A stretch of 64,000 nucleotides of DNA from Elusimicrobiota bacterium (GCA_016212885.1 JACRDO010000168.1:45602-109601); one strand, 5' to 3'. Counted from the first letter of the stretch, positions 47,819 through 57,379 are shown. Notes: generated from the letters alone by a model not told the origin. Numbers and translations are program-made.

Positions 47819-49954
47819 ATGACTCGAGCGCTGAGTCAAAGAGAGACGGCCGGCCGCTTGCTGCAGACGGGAGACCGCTTCGAGGTGGAAGTGGACCGGG
47901 AGTTTCTAGGCGAAGGGCTCCTGGCCCTCGATCCCCTATTCCCGCCTCTTCCTTCCTCCTTGAGACTTGTGCGCGGGGGCTCCGCCGTGGAGGCATCCTA
48001 CGACGCGGCGCAGCATGCCATCGTCTCACCGTGTCTTACCGCCCTCGCCCATGGCGGAAGGCTCTTGCAAATTGCCGTGGCGTCCGAGAGCCCCCTGACC
48101 CTCGAGTTGTTGCCCCCCGAGCGGATACCCTCCCCCGAAGACCTCATGAGCCTCGGGCCCAGGGGCGCGCTCCATGACCTTCCCGTAGATCCGGGCGATA
48201 TGGAGATCCTCCGCCGCTGCGCCGAAGGCGATTTCTCACGCCCGGACGAGCACCGGCTGCACGAGCAGGCCGTCTGCCTCGCTCTATCGCCGGGATTTCA
48301 GACGCTCGTAGCGCCCGCCCACGCCCGCGACCTGACGCCCTACCGGCATCAGGTCGAAGCGGTGCGCCGGGCGCTCGGCCGCTTCCGGGGGCGGGCGCTT
48401 CTCTGCGACGAGGTGGGGCTCGGCAAGACCGTGGAAGCCGGGCTCATCCTCCTCGAATTGGTGATCCGAGGCCTGGCGCGGCGCGTGCTCGTGCTGACCC
48501 CGCCCTCCCTGACCTCGCAGTGGCGCGAGGAGATGATCAGGAAATTCGGGCTTGAGTTCGCGCTCCAGGAAGCCGAGGGATTCCGCGCCGGGGGGGAGGG
48601 GGCCTGGAAGGCGCACGACCGCGTGATCGCCTCCTTCCACACGGCCAAGCGCGAGGCCCACCGCCAGGCCGTCCTGCAGGCGGGGTGGGATTTGATCATC
48701 ATCGACGAGGCGCACCACCTGCGCAACCGCAACACCGTGCTGTGGCGCTTCGCCTCGGAGCTGCGCTCGCCCTACCTTTTGATGCTGACGGCCACGCCGG
48801 TCCAGAACGACTTGGATGAGCTCTTCAACCTCATACAGGTCCTGCGCCCCGGCCACCTGGAGACCGCCAAGCGCTTCGAGGAGAACTTCGTCTCGCGCTC
48901 CGATCGGCTCAAGCCGAAAAACGCCGCCAGGCTCCAGGACCTTTTGGCCGAGGTGATGGTGCGCAACCGCCGCTCCTCCACGGAGGTGGCGCTGACCCGC
49001 AGGCATGCCTGTACGCTTCAGATATCGCCCTCGCCGGATGAGGGCTCCCTCTACGCCGACATGACGGCCTACCTGAGGTCCTGCTTCCGGGCGCCGTCCC
49101 GGGAACGCGCGCCGCATGACCCCGGCGCGCTCGACCGGATGTCGCTCATGATCCTCCAGGCGGAGCTCGGAAGCTCCCCCGCCGCGCTCGCGCCGACCCT
49201 CGCGAAGATGGCGGCGCGGGCCCCGGAACATGCCGGGAAGCTCGAAGCTTTCCGGGACAGAGCCGCCGCGATCAGCCGACCCGCCAAGCTCGAGCGCCTG
49301 CTCAGGCTCCTGCGAGGCGACGGCCTGGACGGGGGCTTGGACGCCGACGAGAAACTCCTGGTCTTCACGCGATTCAAGGCGACGCAGGCGTACCTGGCCG
49401 CCCGGCTGCGCGAGGAAGGGGTCCGGGCCGCGATCTACAGCGGGGACATAAGCCGGCTCGAGAAGGAGGATGCGGTGAAGGCATTCGCAGGGCCCGTCCG
49501 GGTGCTGCTCTCGACCGAATCGGGCGGGGAGGGCCGCAACCTTCAGTTCTGCCGGGCCCTGCTCAACTACGACCTCCCCTGGAACCCGATGCGCATTGAG
49601 CAGCGCATCGGGCGGCTGAGCCGGATCGGGCAGGAGCGCGAGGTCCTGGTGTTCAACTTCTCGGCCGCGGGGACCCTGGAGGCGTCCATTCTCCACCTGC
49701 TCGACGCGAAGATCAACCTCTTCGAGCTGGTGGTGGGGGAGGTGGGGATGATCCTCGGCAGGATCGAGGAGGAGGCTCCCTTCGAGGATATCGTCTTCGA
49801 CCGCTGGATCGCCTCGGAAGGCGAGGCGGACTTCCAACGCGGCATCGATGAGTTCGGCGACTGTCTCGCGCAGGCGCGCGAGGAATACCTGCGGATCCTG
49901 GAGCGGGAGGATCAACTTTTCGGCGACCGCCTCCAGCCCGGGGGGAAGGATTGA
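47819..49954 (+). CDS. SNF2-family DEAD/DEAH helicase
   Basis: LTPYRHQVEAVRRAL, LCDEVGLGKTVEAGLIL, LIIIDEAHHLRN, MLTATPVQNDLDELFNLIQVL, LLSTESGGEGRNLQFCRALLNYDLPWNPMRIEQRIGRLSRIGQ. Confidence 0.96.
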   Translation: MTRALSQRETAGRLLQTGDRFEVEVDREFLGEGLLALDPLFPPLPSSLRLVRGGSAVEASYDAAQHAIVSPCLTALAHGGRLLQIAVASESPLTLELLPPERIPSPEDLMSLGPRGALHDLPVDPGDMEILRRCAEGDFSRPDEHRLHEQAVCLALSPGFQTLVAPAHARDLTPYRHQVEAVRRALGRFRGRALLCDEVGLGKTVEAGLILLELVIRGLARRVLVLTPPSLTSQWREEMIRKFGLEFALQEAEGFRAGGEGAWKAHDRVIASFHTAKREAHRQAVLQAGWDLIIIDEAHHLRNRNTVLWRFASELRSPYLLMLTATPVQNDLDELFNLIQVLRPGHLETAKRFEENFVSRSDRLKPKNAARLQDLLAEVMVRNRRSSTEVALTRRHACTLQISPSPDEGSLYADMTAYLRSCFRAPSRERAPHDPGALDRMSLMILQAELGSSPAALAPTLAKMAARAPEHAGKLEAFRDRAAAISRPAKLERLLRLLRGDGLDGGLDADEKLLVFTRFKATQAYLAARLREEGVRAAIYSGDISRLEKEDAVKAFAGPVRVLLSTESGGEGRNLQFCRALLNYDLPWNPMRIEQRIGRLSRIGQEREVLVFNFSAAGTLEASILHLLDAKINLFELVVGEVGMILGRIEEEAPFEDIVFDRWIASEGEADFQRGIDEFGDCLAQAREEYLRILEREDQLFGDRLQPGGKD

Positions 49955-51039
49955 TGAAGCCCGGTCCCACCCTCCACGCGCACGTGCTCGAGGCCCTGCC
50001 CGCATACGGGGCCGTCTGCGTGGAGACGGAGGGCGGCGTCTTTGAGGCGCTCCTGCCCCAAGACATGGCCGCCCGACTCGAACGGCCGGAGCACTGGCGG
50101 TTCACTTTCGACCCGGAGGCGGCGGCCGAGGACAGGGGGGCGGACCTGCTGGTCTTCGGGAACCCGGTGCTGGCCCGGTTCTTGGACTACGGCGTCGGCG
50201 TCGGCGCGGCATGCCGGGCGTATATCCCCGGGCTCTACGTGGACAACCCGGCGGCCGGCCGCCTGGCTGCGGAGGCGCTCAGCGTGCATGGCGCGGACCT
50301 CGTCTTGCGCGCAACCCGCGTGCGCAACGTCCGGTTCGCGCGATTCCTCTTCCAGGTCTCGTTTATGAGCGACGCGCGCGAGGAGGACCTTTGCTCCGCG
50401 GTCGTGGACATGAGCACGGGTTCGGCGGCGCGCCGGCTGGAGGGCTTGCTCGCGGCCAAGTCCCTTGAGCCCCGGCCCGAACGCCCTTTCCCGGAGGTCC
50501 CCGCCATCCCCTGGGCACAAGCCTACGGGAAAGCCCGGGCCGAGGCGCTGGGGCGCCTGGCGACTTCGCGCGGCGCCTTGCTCCGGGACCAGGAGCGCCG
50601 GCGGGGGGAGGAGGAACGCAGGCTCTTGGCCTTCCACGAAGGATACAGGGAAGAACAGCATGACCTCATGGCCCGCTACCGCCGGCAGCCGGAGCGCGTG
50701 GCCGCCATCGAGGCCAAGATACACGCCGGCCGGCTGGAATGCGAATGCCGGATCGCGGAGCTTCCCCGGAAATACGCGCTCAGAACCGAGCTGCGCCTGC
50801 GCGGCCTGCTGAGCGTGGTCCACCCCATGGTGTACGCGGACTGCGAAGTCCTGCGCGACCACAAGGTCGTGGGACATTTGAGCCCGCGGTGGAACCCGCT
50901 AGATCGCAGCGCCGAGCCGGCCCCCTGCCCGGCCTGCGGCGGCCTGTCCTACGAATACACGGTGAAGACCGGGCCCCGCGAAACGCAACCCCTGCTCTGC
51001 CGCCGGTGCCGGCCCCGGGCGGGAGACGAGGTCCCATGA
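49954..51039 (+). CDS. Uncharacterised protein, charged central segment and C-terminal zinc ribbon; overlaps helicase stop
   Basis: TGATG overlap with the helicase; RRRGEEERRLLAFHEGYREEQHDLMARYRRQPERVAAIEAKI; CPACGG...LLCRRCRP. Confidence 0.8.
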   Translation: MKPGPTLHAHVLEALPAYGAVCVETEGGVFEALLPQDMAARLERPEHWRFTFDPEAAAEDRGADLLVFGNPVLARFLDYGVGVGAACRAYIPGLYVDNPAAGRLAAEALSVHGADLVLRATRVRNVRFARFLFQVSFMSDAREEDLCSAVVDMSTGSAARRLEGLLAAKSLEPRPERPFPEVPAIPWAQAYGKARAEALGRLATSRGALLRDQERRRGEEERRLLAFHEGYREEQHDLMARYRRQPERVAAIEAKIHAGRLECECRIAELPRKYALRTELRLRGLLSVVHPMVYADCEVLRDHKVVGHLSPRWNPLDRSAEPAPCPACGGLSYEYTVKTGPRETQPLLCRRCRPRAGDEVP

Positions 51040-51167
51040 TGGCAGCTCCCGCCGCTCGGGTCGGAGGGGGGCCCAACGGCGGCCGCCGCAAACGGCGTTG
51101 GAAATTCGCGGGGGATGGCCCGGCGGCCCTACTGCATCCCCGGGAGCTTCTTCCACCAGGGGACCAG

Positions 51168-51468
51168 CTATAGATTGGCTCCTGATTTTCCCAGGAAGAG
51201 GTATCGGACGCCCCGCCTCTTGAATGCCTCGGCGATGTCCCGGGCTTGGCGGTACTCAAAGTGTCCGGCCATAGCCGAGCCATGAAGGCAGGGTCTCCTC
51301 GCACCAGCGGCGGTACTCGGCCATCGTGTCAAACGACCGGTACGGCGCGTCGTCGAGCACAGGCTTGTAGGTATGAATGAACGCATACCGCAGCCGCTGT
51401 TCCAAGGTTCTCTGAGCAGCCGCGCTGAACTCTTCCGCCCATTCGGCGGGAATCCGACGCTTCACCAC
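51168..51468 (-). pseudogene. Frameshifted, truncated gene fragment (N-terminal part of an uncharacterised, possibly nucleotidyltransferase-related, protein)
   Basis: MVKRRIPAEWAEEFSAAAQRTLEQRLRYAFIHTYKPVLDDAPYRSFDTMAEYRRWCEETLPSWLGYG continues in another frame as HFEYRQARDIAEAFKRRGVRYLFLGKSGA then stops. Confidence 0.5.
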
Positions 51469-51527
51469 CCCAGTTTAACATCCGGCCAAGGCCAACTCAA
51501 GGGCTATTTCCGGGATATTTGCCGGCA

Positions 51528-52268
51528 TCACGCAGCCTTGCCCCCTGTCAGATAGCATAGGAGTTCGCGGTTGCCCTTGGGGCCCTTGATCGGGGACTCC
51601 ATAAGTCCGCGCTCCGTAAGTTGCATGGCCTTCGCCGCGTTTCGGACGCGAGCCACGGCTTCCAGGCGAAACTCATCCCTGCGGACCACGCCTTTGGGAA
51701 CCTTCTTGGGCTCGAGCTCGAACTGCGGCTTGATGAGGGCGATGAGCTCGAATGGGCGGCGCAGGCAGGGGATGAGCGCCGGCAGGACCTTCGTAATCGA
51801 GATGAAGGAAACGTCCATGACCGCGAGGTCCGGTCTCGGATCGAACATCTCCGGCGCCAGGCGGCCTGCGTGCGTGCGCTCCATGCAGACCACGCGCGCA
51901 TCCGAGCGCAGGCGAAAATCCAGCTGGCCGCGCCCCACGTCCACCGCGTAGATCTTTGCGGCGCCCCGCTTGAGCAGGCAATCGGTAAATCCCCCCGTGG
52001 AGGCGCCCACGTCCACGGCGATCCGGCCTTGGACTTTGAGCGCGAAGCGCTCCAGCGCGGCCTCGAGCTTCAATCCCCCGCGCGAGACGAAGGGGACCGC
52101 GTCCGGCCGGACGTGGATGCCGGCGCCGGTTTCCACTTGGGTCCCCGCTTTGGGCCGGGGACAGCCTTGGACCTCGACCTTGCCGGCTAGAAGCGCGGCC
52201 TGGGCCCTCGCGCGGGTCTCAAAAAAGCCTTTCTCGACCAGGAGGACGTCGAGGCGTTTCTTCGGCAT
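51528..52268 (-). CDS. tlyA: TlyA-family rRNA methyltransferase/hemolysin
   Basis: KKRLDVLLVEKGFFETRARAQAALLAGKVEVQG S4 domain; FVSRGGLKLEAAL; VDVGASTGGFTDCLLKRGAAKIYAVDVGRGQLDFRLRSD. Confidence 0.96.
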   Translation of the reverse strand: MPKKRLDVLLVEKGFFETRARAQAALLAGKVEVQGCPRPKAGTQVETGAGIHVRPDAVPFVSRGGLKLEAALERFALKVQGRIAVDVGASTGGFTDCLLKRGAAKIYAVDVGRGQLDFRLRSDARVVCMERTHAGRLAPEMFDPRPDLAVMDVSFISITKVLPALIPCLRRPFELIALIKPQFELEPKKVPKGVVRRDEFRLEAVARVRNAAKAMQLTERGLMESPIKGPKGNRELLCYLTGGKAA

Positions 52269-52293
52269 GGCTCGGGTATCTTATCACTTCCTG

Positions 52294-52315
52294 AAAAAAA
52301 GTCACGACTTTTTTT
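52294..52315. repeat. Palindrome aaaaaaagtc-ac-gacttttttt in the tlyA/ATPase intergenic region
   Basis: Perfect 10-bp arms, 2-nt loop; closely related copy at 62909-62930. Confidence 0.85.
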
Positions 52316-52404
52316 AGGGCTTCGGATCCGGGCTTGACGCGCAAAGATGATTATGTTTGTATTGCATAATGTAGGACCAGCATAGTGTCGCGGGGAAGCC
52401 GAGC

Positions 52405-53790
52405 ATGAAATTGCCGATGTTGGACAGGAAGGACGAGATGCGGCGCTTGAACGCCGCCATGGACGCCGCCGAGGCTTCTTTCGTGTGCGTTTACGGCCGG
52501 AGAAGGTGCGGCAAGTCGCGCCTTCTCCGTGAGGCCTTTGGGAAGAGGCGCTGCGCCTACTATGTCGGCGACGACCGGAATGCAGGTCTCCAGAAGCAGA
52601 GCTTGGCAAAGGCCGTCGCCGAACTGGTTCCAGGTTTCGACCGCGTGGACTATCCCGACTGGGGCGCGCTCCTGGACAGGTGGTGGGAGGAGGCTCCTCC
52701 GGGCGGCATCCTCGCGTTCGACGAGTTCCCTGCTCTCGTGGCCGCAGCGCCCGAGATCCCCAGCCTGCTTCAAAAAAACATGGACCGGTGGAGCGGCAAG
52801 CCGGTTCATACGGTCGTTTGCGGTTCCTCCCAGAGAATGATGCAGGGCCTCGTGCTCGACAGGACCGCTCCGCTTTACGGCCGCGCAAGGGAGATCATTG
52901 AGGTCAAGCCGCTGGAGGCTCATTGGCTGGTGGAGGCGTTCGGATTCAAGGATCCCCGCAGGGCGCTGGATGCTTACTCGATTTGGGGGGGCGTCCCCCG
53001 ATATTGGGAGTTGGCGCTCGATTTTCCATCCCACAGGCAAGCCCTGCGCTCGCTTGTTCTCGATCCCATGGGCGTTCTTCATCAGGAGCCCCGGCGCCTG
53101 TTGCTCGATGACATGAGGGATGTGACGCAGGCCGCGTCCATTCTGGCGTTGATAGGCCAGGGTTGCCACAGGCTTTCCGAGATAGCGGGCAGGCTTGGGA
53201 AGCCGGCGACGTCCCTTTCGCGTCCGCTCTCCAGGCTGGTTGAATTGGGGCTGGTTTCCAGGGATATTCCTTTTGGCGCCCCGGAACGCGACAGCAAGCG
53301 CTCCACGTACCGGATAGGCGATCCTTTTTCCAATTTTTGGTTTCGTTGGGTCGAACCGAACCGGTCAAGGCTGGAAGCCGGCCGTATCGTCGCCGTGGAT
53401 GCCGAGATAGAGGCGGGCTGGCCTCGGTTTCTTGGGGAAGCCTGGGAGCGGCTTGCTCGAACCTCCGTTCCTCGCCATGAAATCGGTCGGACGCGATGGA
53501 GGCCGGCAAGCCGATGGTGGGGGCCCGGGATGGAGAGGAAGCGTCTTGAAGTCGACATTGTTGCATTGTCCGAGGACAAGAATTCCATCCTTGTCGGGGA
53601 GGCGAAGCTGGCGCTGGCCCCTCAGGAGTGGCGCCGCGTGGAGCAGGCTCTGTCGGAGAAGGCGAAGTTCCTTCCTCATGCCGGCGGCAGGCGGATCGTG
53701 CCATGCGTTTGGACAGTCGGCGGGCGCAAGCCCGACGGCGTGCATGTCCATCACATGACCTGCACGATGGTCCTGTCCGCCCTCAGATAG
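52405..53790 (+). CDS. AAA ATPase with DUF234-type C-terminus
   Basis: MKLPMLDRKDEMRRLNAAMDAAEASFVCVYGRRRCGKSRLLREAF; VVCGSSQRMMQGLVLDRTAPLYGRA; VDIVALSEDKNSILVGEAKLA. Confidence 0.88.
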   Translation: MKLPMLDRKDEMRRLNAAMDAAEASFVCVYGRRRCGKSRLLREAFGKRRCAYYVGDDRNAGLQKQSLAKAVAELVPGFDRVDYPDWGALLDRWWEEAPPGGILAFDEFPALVAAAPEIPSLLQKNMDRWSGKPVHTVVCGSSQRMMQGLVLDRTAPLYGRAREIIEVKPLEAHWLVEAFGFKDPRRALDAYSIWGGVPRYWELALDFPSHRQALRSLVLDPMGVLHQEPRRLLLDDMRDVTQAASILALIGQGCHRLSEIAGRLGKPATSLSRPLSRLVELGLVSRDIPFGAPERDSKRSTYRIGDPFSNFWFRWVEPNRSRLEAGRIVAVDAEIEAGWPRFLGEAWERLARTSVPRHEIGRTRWRPASRWWGPGMERKRLEVDIVALSEDKNSILVGEAKLALAPQEWRRVEQALSEKAKFLPHAGGRRIVPCVWTVGGRKPDGVHVHHMTCTMVLSALR

Positions 53791-53829
53791 GCGGCCGGGG
53801 AGCTCGGAACCCTGCCGACCGCCTGCAGG

Positions 53830-53850
53830 TTGGGGGCCTCATAGCCCCAA
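53830..53850. terminator. Possible bidirectional hairpin between ATPase and AbiEii
   Basis: ttggggg-cctcata-gccccaa stem-loop in a convergent intergenic gap; no T-run. Confidence 0.3.
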
Positions 53851-53890
53851 ACGCTTTACTTCGGATTCTTTCCGGCCGGATCAAGCGCGC

Positions 53891-54721
53891 TTACAGACCT
53901 TCAAGCCTATCCTGCAATATTTGCTTTATGTTCGAGGCGAGGTTGTTCACATAGGCTGCGTCGGGGATGAGCGCGTCCAGATCATACTTGATGCTTTTGG
54001 CGTCTATTTTTTCGACAGCCGACGCCAGCTTTGAGTAAAGCTCCCTTTTGTCCGCGACGTTTTCCACGCAAGCGAGATTCGGTTCCACGCCTTTTTGCAA
54101 ATACCACATGAGGTCGAAATAATCCCTCCCCTTCACGGTCGCGAGTATTTCGCCTTTCTTGGTGGTTCTTTCCCATCGACGGCTCAAAACAGCCCTTATT
54201 TTCGTGGCCATCAGCGTGGGGAGGTCGAACGTCCTTACCAGGACGGATTCACCGTGCTTGAAAAGCGGCTCTATCACGATTCCGCATTCGCGGCGAAAAG
54301 GGAAGTCCCGGCATATCTCCGCCTTGAGGAAAAGGAGGTCCGATTCCGGATATTCAGCCAGCCCAAGATCAAAGAGCACGGGAAATTTGAGCGACAGCCG
54401 GAATTTTTGCGATTTTGTTCCGACCATCAGCCCCTCTCTGGCGCTGAAGTATTCCTTGAAATCCACGCCCAAGCCGGCAAGGTCCACATCTCCTGCCGCG
54501 TCGACAAAATCCAGGTCCTCGGAGAGCCTGGGCAGGCCATGACAATGCCTGAGGGCCGAACCTCCGTAAAAAATGAGGCCGCTGTAAGGCTTGCGGGAAT
54601 AAATGAATGAAAGAGCCAGCGCCTGAAGGTATTCCTTGACCAGGTTTCTCTTGAATAAAACAGGCAGGGCATTTTTTTCAGAAAGCAGAGACCTTATATT
54701 TTCGAGCATTTTCCTATCCAT
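53891..54721 (-). CDS. AbiEii/AbiGii nucleotidyltransferase toxin
   Basis: LIFYGGSALRHCHGLPRLSEDLDF; LPTLMATKIRAVLSRRW...KGRDYFDLMWYLQKG. Confidence 0.93.
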   Translation of the reverse strand: MDRKMLENIRSLLSEKNALPVLFKRNLVKEYLQALALSFIYSRKPYSGLIFYGGSALRHCHGLPRLSEDLDFVDAAGDVDLAGLGVDFKEYFSAREGLMVGTKSQKFRLSLKFPVLFDLGLAEYPESDLLFLKAEICRDFPFRRECGIVIEPLFKHGESVLVRTFDLPTLMATKIRAVLSRRWERTTKKGEILATVKGRDYFDLMWYLQKGVEPNLACVENVADKRELYSKLASAVEKIDAKSIKYDLDALIPDAAYVNNLASNIKQILQDRLEGL

Positions 54722-55341
54722 CCGTGGAGTTCGCGCATCCTTCTCGATCCTGAGAGCAGCGCGTATCTTTTGAATTCCGCCAGGTCTCCCTTCCCAAAGC
54801 CGTCAAGGTTCAGGCGCAGTTCCATGAAGATATTCCTCCCGCGAAGCAGGTTCCTGCGCAGATAAAGAAAATCAAAAAGCGCCTTGGCCTTTGAAGCCTT
54901 ATTAATGGGGAATTCCCCCTCCCGTCTCGTTTCATAACCGCAAAAAAGCGCGGCCTTGACCTTGTGATAACTGAAAGAACCAATGGCGTTTTTATAAAAA
55001 GCCGTTTTATTTCCGGCAACCAGGGTGAAATTGACCGGGGCTTCGGTGAGGATATTGTTGGCGTAAAGGACGTAGTCAAGGCTGAGGTAGGCGGGACTGT
55101 AAATTTTTCCAGACAGAAATTCAAGATAGGCCGACCATCTCCTCTCAGCTTTCATCCTCTCGCAGTAAGCCCTGGCTGCGTAAACCCCCCTTTTCAGGCG
55201 GATGATGGCGCCTTGCGCCTCGAATCGCGAAAGCATGACCCTCAGATACGGAAGGGGCAGCCCGAAGATCTTGAGATTATCCACCCTGAAATAAGGCAGG
55301 CGATCGAGATAGTATCTTATTTCTCCGGCTTTTTTACCCAT
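54694..55341 (-). CDS. AbiEi-like antitoxin/regulator
   Basis: MGKKAGEIRYYLDRLPYFRVDNLKIFGLPLPYLRVMLSRFEAQGAIIRLKRGVYAA (winged-helix-like N-terminus); SPAYLSLDYVLYANNIL; overlaps AbiEii start. Confidence 0.82.
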   Translation of the reverse strand: MGKKAGEIRYYLDRLPYFRVDNLKIFGLPLPYLRVMLSRFEAQGAIIRLKRGVYAARAYCERMKAERRWSAYLEFLSGKIYSPAYLSLDYVLYANNILTEAPVNFTLVAGNKTAFYKNAIGSFSYHKVKAALFCGYETRREGEFPINKASKAKALFDFLYLRRNLLRGRNIFMELRLNLDGFGKGDLAEFKRYALLSGSRRMRELHGWIGKCSKI

Positions 55342-55348
55342 TTCCGAT

Positions 55349-55377
55349 AATATACAAAATTTGATTATTAATGGAAA
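55349..55377 (-). promoter_or_regulatory. Sigma70-like promoter for the abiE pair
   Basis: Reverse strand TTTCCA-17 nt-TATATT; -10 lies 7 nt before ATG 55341. Confidence 0.45.
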
Positions 55378-55489
55378 CAGCATTCCCTGGCGCTCCGGCA
55401 CGCTCGCATCACTGCCGCGCGTTTCCTCAAGCCTCTCGCCCCGGGGCGAAGGATTTTGTATTTTACAGGAAGGCCCGCCGGAGGCGCGC

Positions 55490-56446
55490 ATGAACTTACG
55501 ACTGATTCCCGCAACCGCCGCTCTTGTCCTGGCTATGGCTCCGCCGGCGTTCGCCCTGTCTTTAGACGAGGTCTTCCGAAGGCAGCTCACGGCCGAGGAG
55601 AGGGACAAGAGCAAGGATATGCTTTTGGACAGGCTCGCGTCCCGGTTCAACGAGAGCCAGAAAAGGTCGGTCAGGGCGGAGCTTGGCCGCTGGAAGGGGA
55701 GCAAGGAGATCGGAACCCTGAGAGACGCGGCCAAGGGGTACCTGGCGCTCGGGGACAGCGAGGATGCTTTGGCCGTGGCCGAGAGCATCAAGTCGCTTTA
55801 TCCGGGCCAGCCGGCAGGATACCTGCTCGCAGCCGACGCCTCCTACAGGCTCGGCAGATATCAGGCCGCAGCTGACCACGCCGCCATGGCGCTGGAGAAG
55901 AACCCGAAAGACTACAACGCCCTCGCCATTCTCAGGCTGGCGCAAGGCGAGGGCGCTCGTGTGCCGGGCTTCGCGCAGAAGCATCTTGCGCCGGCGCCGG
56001 GAAAGCCGGCGGCCATGCCCGGAGGGGAGAGGGCGCTGAGCGCCGCGGAGAGGCGGCAGATCGAGGCTGCGCTCATGACGCTGGCGAGGACCAAGTCGGG
56101 CCGGGAGATTCTCGAGGAGGCGATGAGGAAGACCGGGGGCGCAGACGCCACTGTGACGAACCTGGCCGCGAACGGGGTGGACGTTCGCGCCGACGACGGC
56201 TCGGACGATGCGTTCGCGAAGGTCCGCAAGGATGGGGAAATGGACGTGGTCGCGTTCCCGCCCATGGTTTTGAATCATAAAGAAGCGGAGCGCGCCGCCG
56301 CAGCCGCGGCGGCCGGTGAGGCTTTGGGCCGGGTGGCGGTCACTCGAAAGGAAGGGGAGAGGTTCTCCTTGGTGCTGCTCAAGGAAAAGACGGTTTTGTT
56401 CGCTCTCCACGCCTACGAGGAGATCAAGACCACGAGCGGGGGTTGA
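55490..56446 (+). CDS. Secreted TPR-like repeat protein
   Basis: Signal peptide MNLRLIPATAALVLAMAPPAFA; YLLAADASYRLGRYQAAADHAAMALEKNPKDYNALAILRLAQ. Confidence 0.72.
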   Translation: MNLRLIPATAALVLAMAPPAFALSLDEVFRRQLTAEERDKSKDMLLDRLASRFNESQKRSVRAELGRWKGSKEIGTLRDAAKGYLALGDSEDALAVAESIKSLYPGQPAGYLLAADASYRLGRYQAAADHAAMALEKNPKDYNALAILRLAQGEGARVPGFAQKHLAPAPGKPAAMPGGERALSAAERRQIEAALMTLARTKSGREILEEAMRKTGGADATVTNLAANGVDVRADDGSDDAFAKVRKDGEMDVVAFPPMVLNHKEAERAAAAAAAGEALGRVAVTRKEGERFSLVLLKEKTVLFALHAYEEIKTTSGG

Positions 56447-56773
56447 TCGGGGAATTCCCCGCTCTGCCAGACTTGGAGGCTCTTGTCGCGGATTTGGGAG
56501 GACGAGTTGAAGATCAACCCGCCCGATCCCGGGGAGTTTACGGGGGAGTTTGAAAGGAAAATTCTGAAATCTTGCGATAATGAACGCCAGGAGAATATGA
56601 AAGGCACGGACGAGGTGCTTCAATGTTTGTTCAAAGAGAATCGTATGCAGGACGTGCTGCGCGGCGTCCCTCAACCCAGGAGCCATCCGATGCGGAAGGA
56701 TATCCTTAAGAAAGACCATGAGGTGCGCTCGGCCCTTGGCCGCGTCCTGAATTGACGGATATAGGACACCACC

Positions 56774-57352
56774 ATGAACACGAAACAGATGTTGGCGCTG
56801 GCCGTCTTGTTCGTCATCGACGTTTCAGGAGCCGCGGCAGTCAGGAAGCAGAAGGCGAAAACGCAGGCGGCCTCGCAGGACCGCGGCTGGGTTCAGTACG
56901 AAGGGCCGTTCATCCGGTTCAGGTATCTTGGGGGTTGGAAAATTACCCATTGGATTCAGGAAAAGACCAATGAAAGGCATTGGGTCATAGCGCCCCCCGA
57001 TTATCTAAAAAACGACTTGGGCGCTGTTCGGATAATCGGCCGTGCCGACGGCAGAGAGAAGCGGCCTTTGGACGAGATTTTCAACATCAAGGAATGGCGC
57101 AACACCAAGCTCGTCAATCAACCCGGAAAGACAACGGTGCGGGGCGGACGGTGCATCACTTATCCGTTGGAGATAAGCCGGGAAGTCGGCGCCAAGTCGG
57201 AAATCATCAGCCACTGCTATGACAAGTCCGGATCGTTTTACGATATATGGGCCGAAATCGACGAGTACATGGAAGCCGGCAAGCCCACGGAGGCCGCGCG
57301 CACGAACGCGCGGATCTACGAGGGTCTCCTCGCCAGCCTGGAATTCCTGTAA
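56774..57352 (+). CDS. Secreted hypothetical protein
   Basis: N-terminal hydrophobic leader MNTKQMLALAVLFVIDVSGAAA, coherent 192-aa frame, partial duplicate at 63044-63146. Confidence 0.68.
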   Translation: MNTKQMLALAVLFVIDVSGAAAVRKQKAKTQAASQDRGWVQYEGPFIRFRYLGGWKITHWIQEKTNERHWVIAPPDYLKNDLGAVRIIGRADGREKRPLDEIFNIKEWRNTKLVNQPGKTTVRGGRCITYPLEISREVGAKSEIISHCYDKSGSFYDIWAEIDEYMEAGKPTEAARTNARIYEGLLASLEFL

Positions 57353-57379
57353 CGCGGATGTTGCGGTATCTTTGACATT

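Noticed and set aside
48284-50005. 573-aa minus-strand ORF
   Set aside because: Antisense to the SNF2 helicase; Arg/Pro/Gly/Leu-rich composition typical of shadow ORFs
47819-51039. DISARM or another named defence system
   Set aside because: SNF2 helicase present, but no DISARM methyltransferase, DUF1998 or PLD partner in the neighbourhood
56483-56755. 90-aa ORF between two secreted-protein genes
   Set aside because: No recognisable motif, and the minus strand has comparable ORFs; insufficient support
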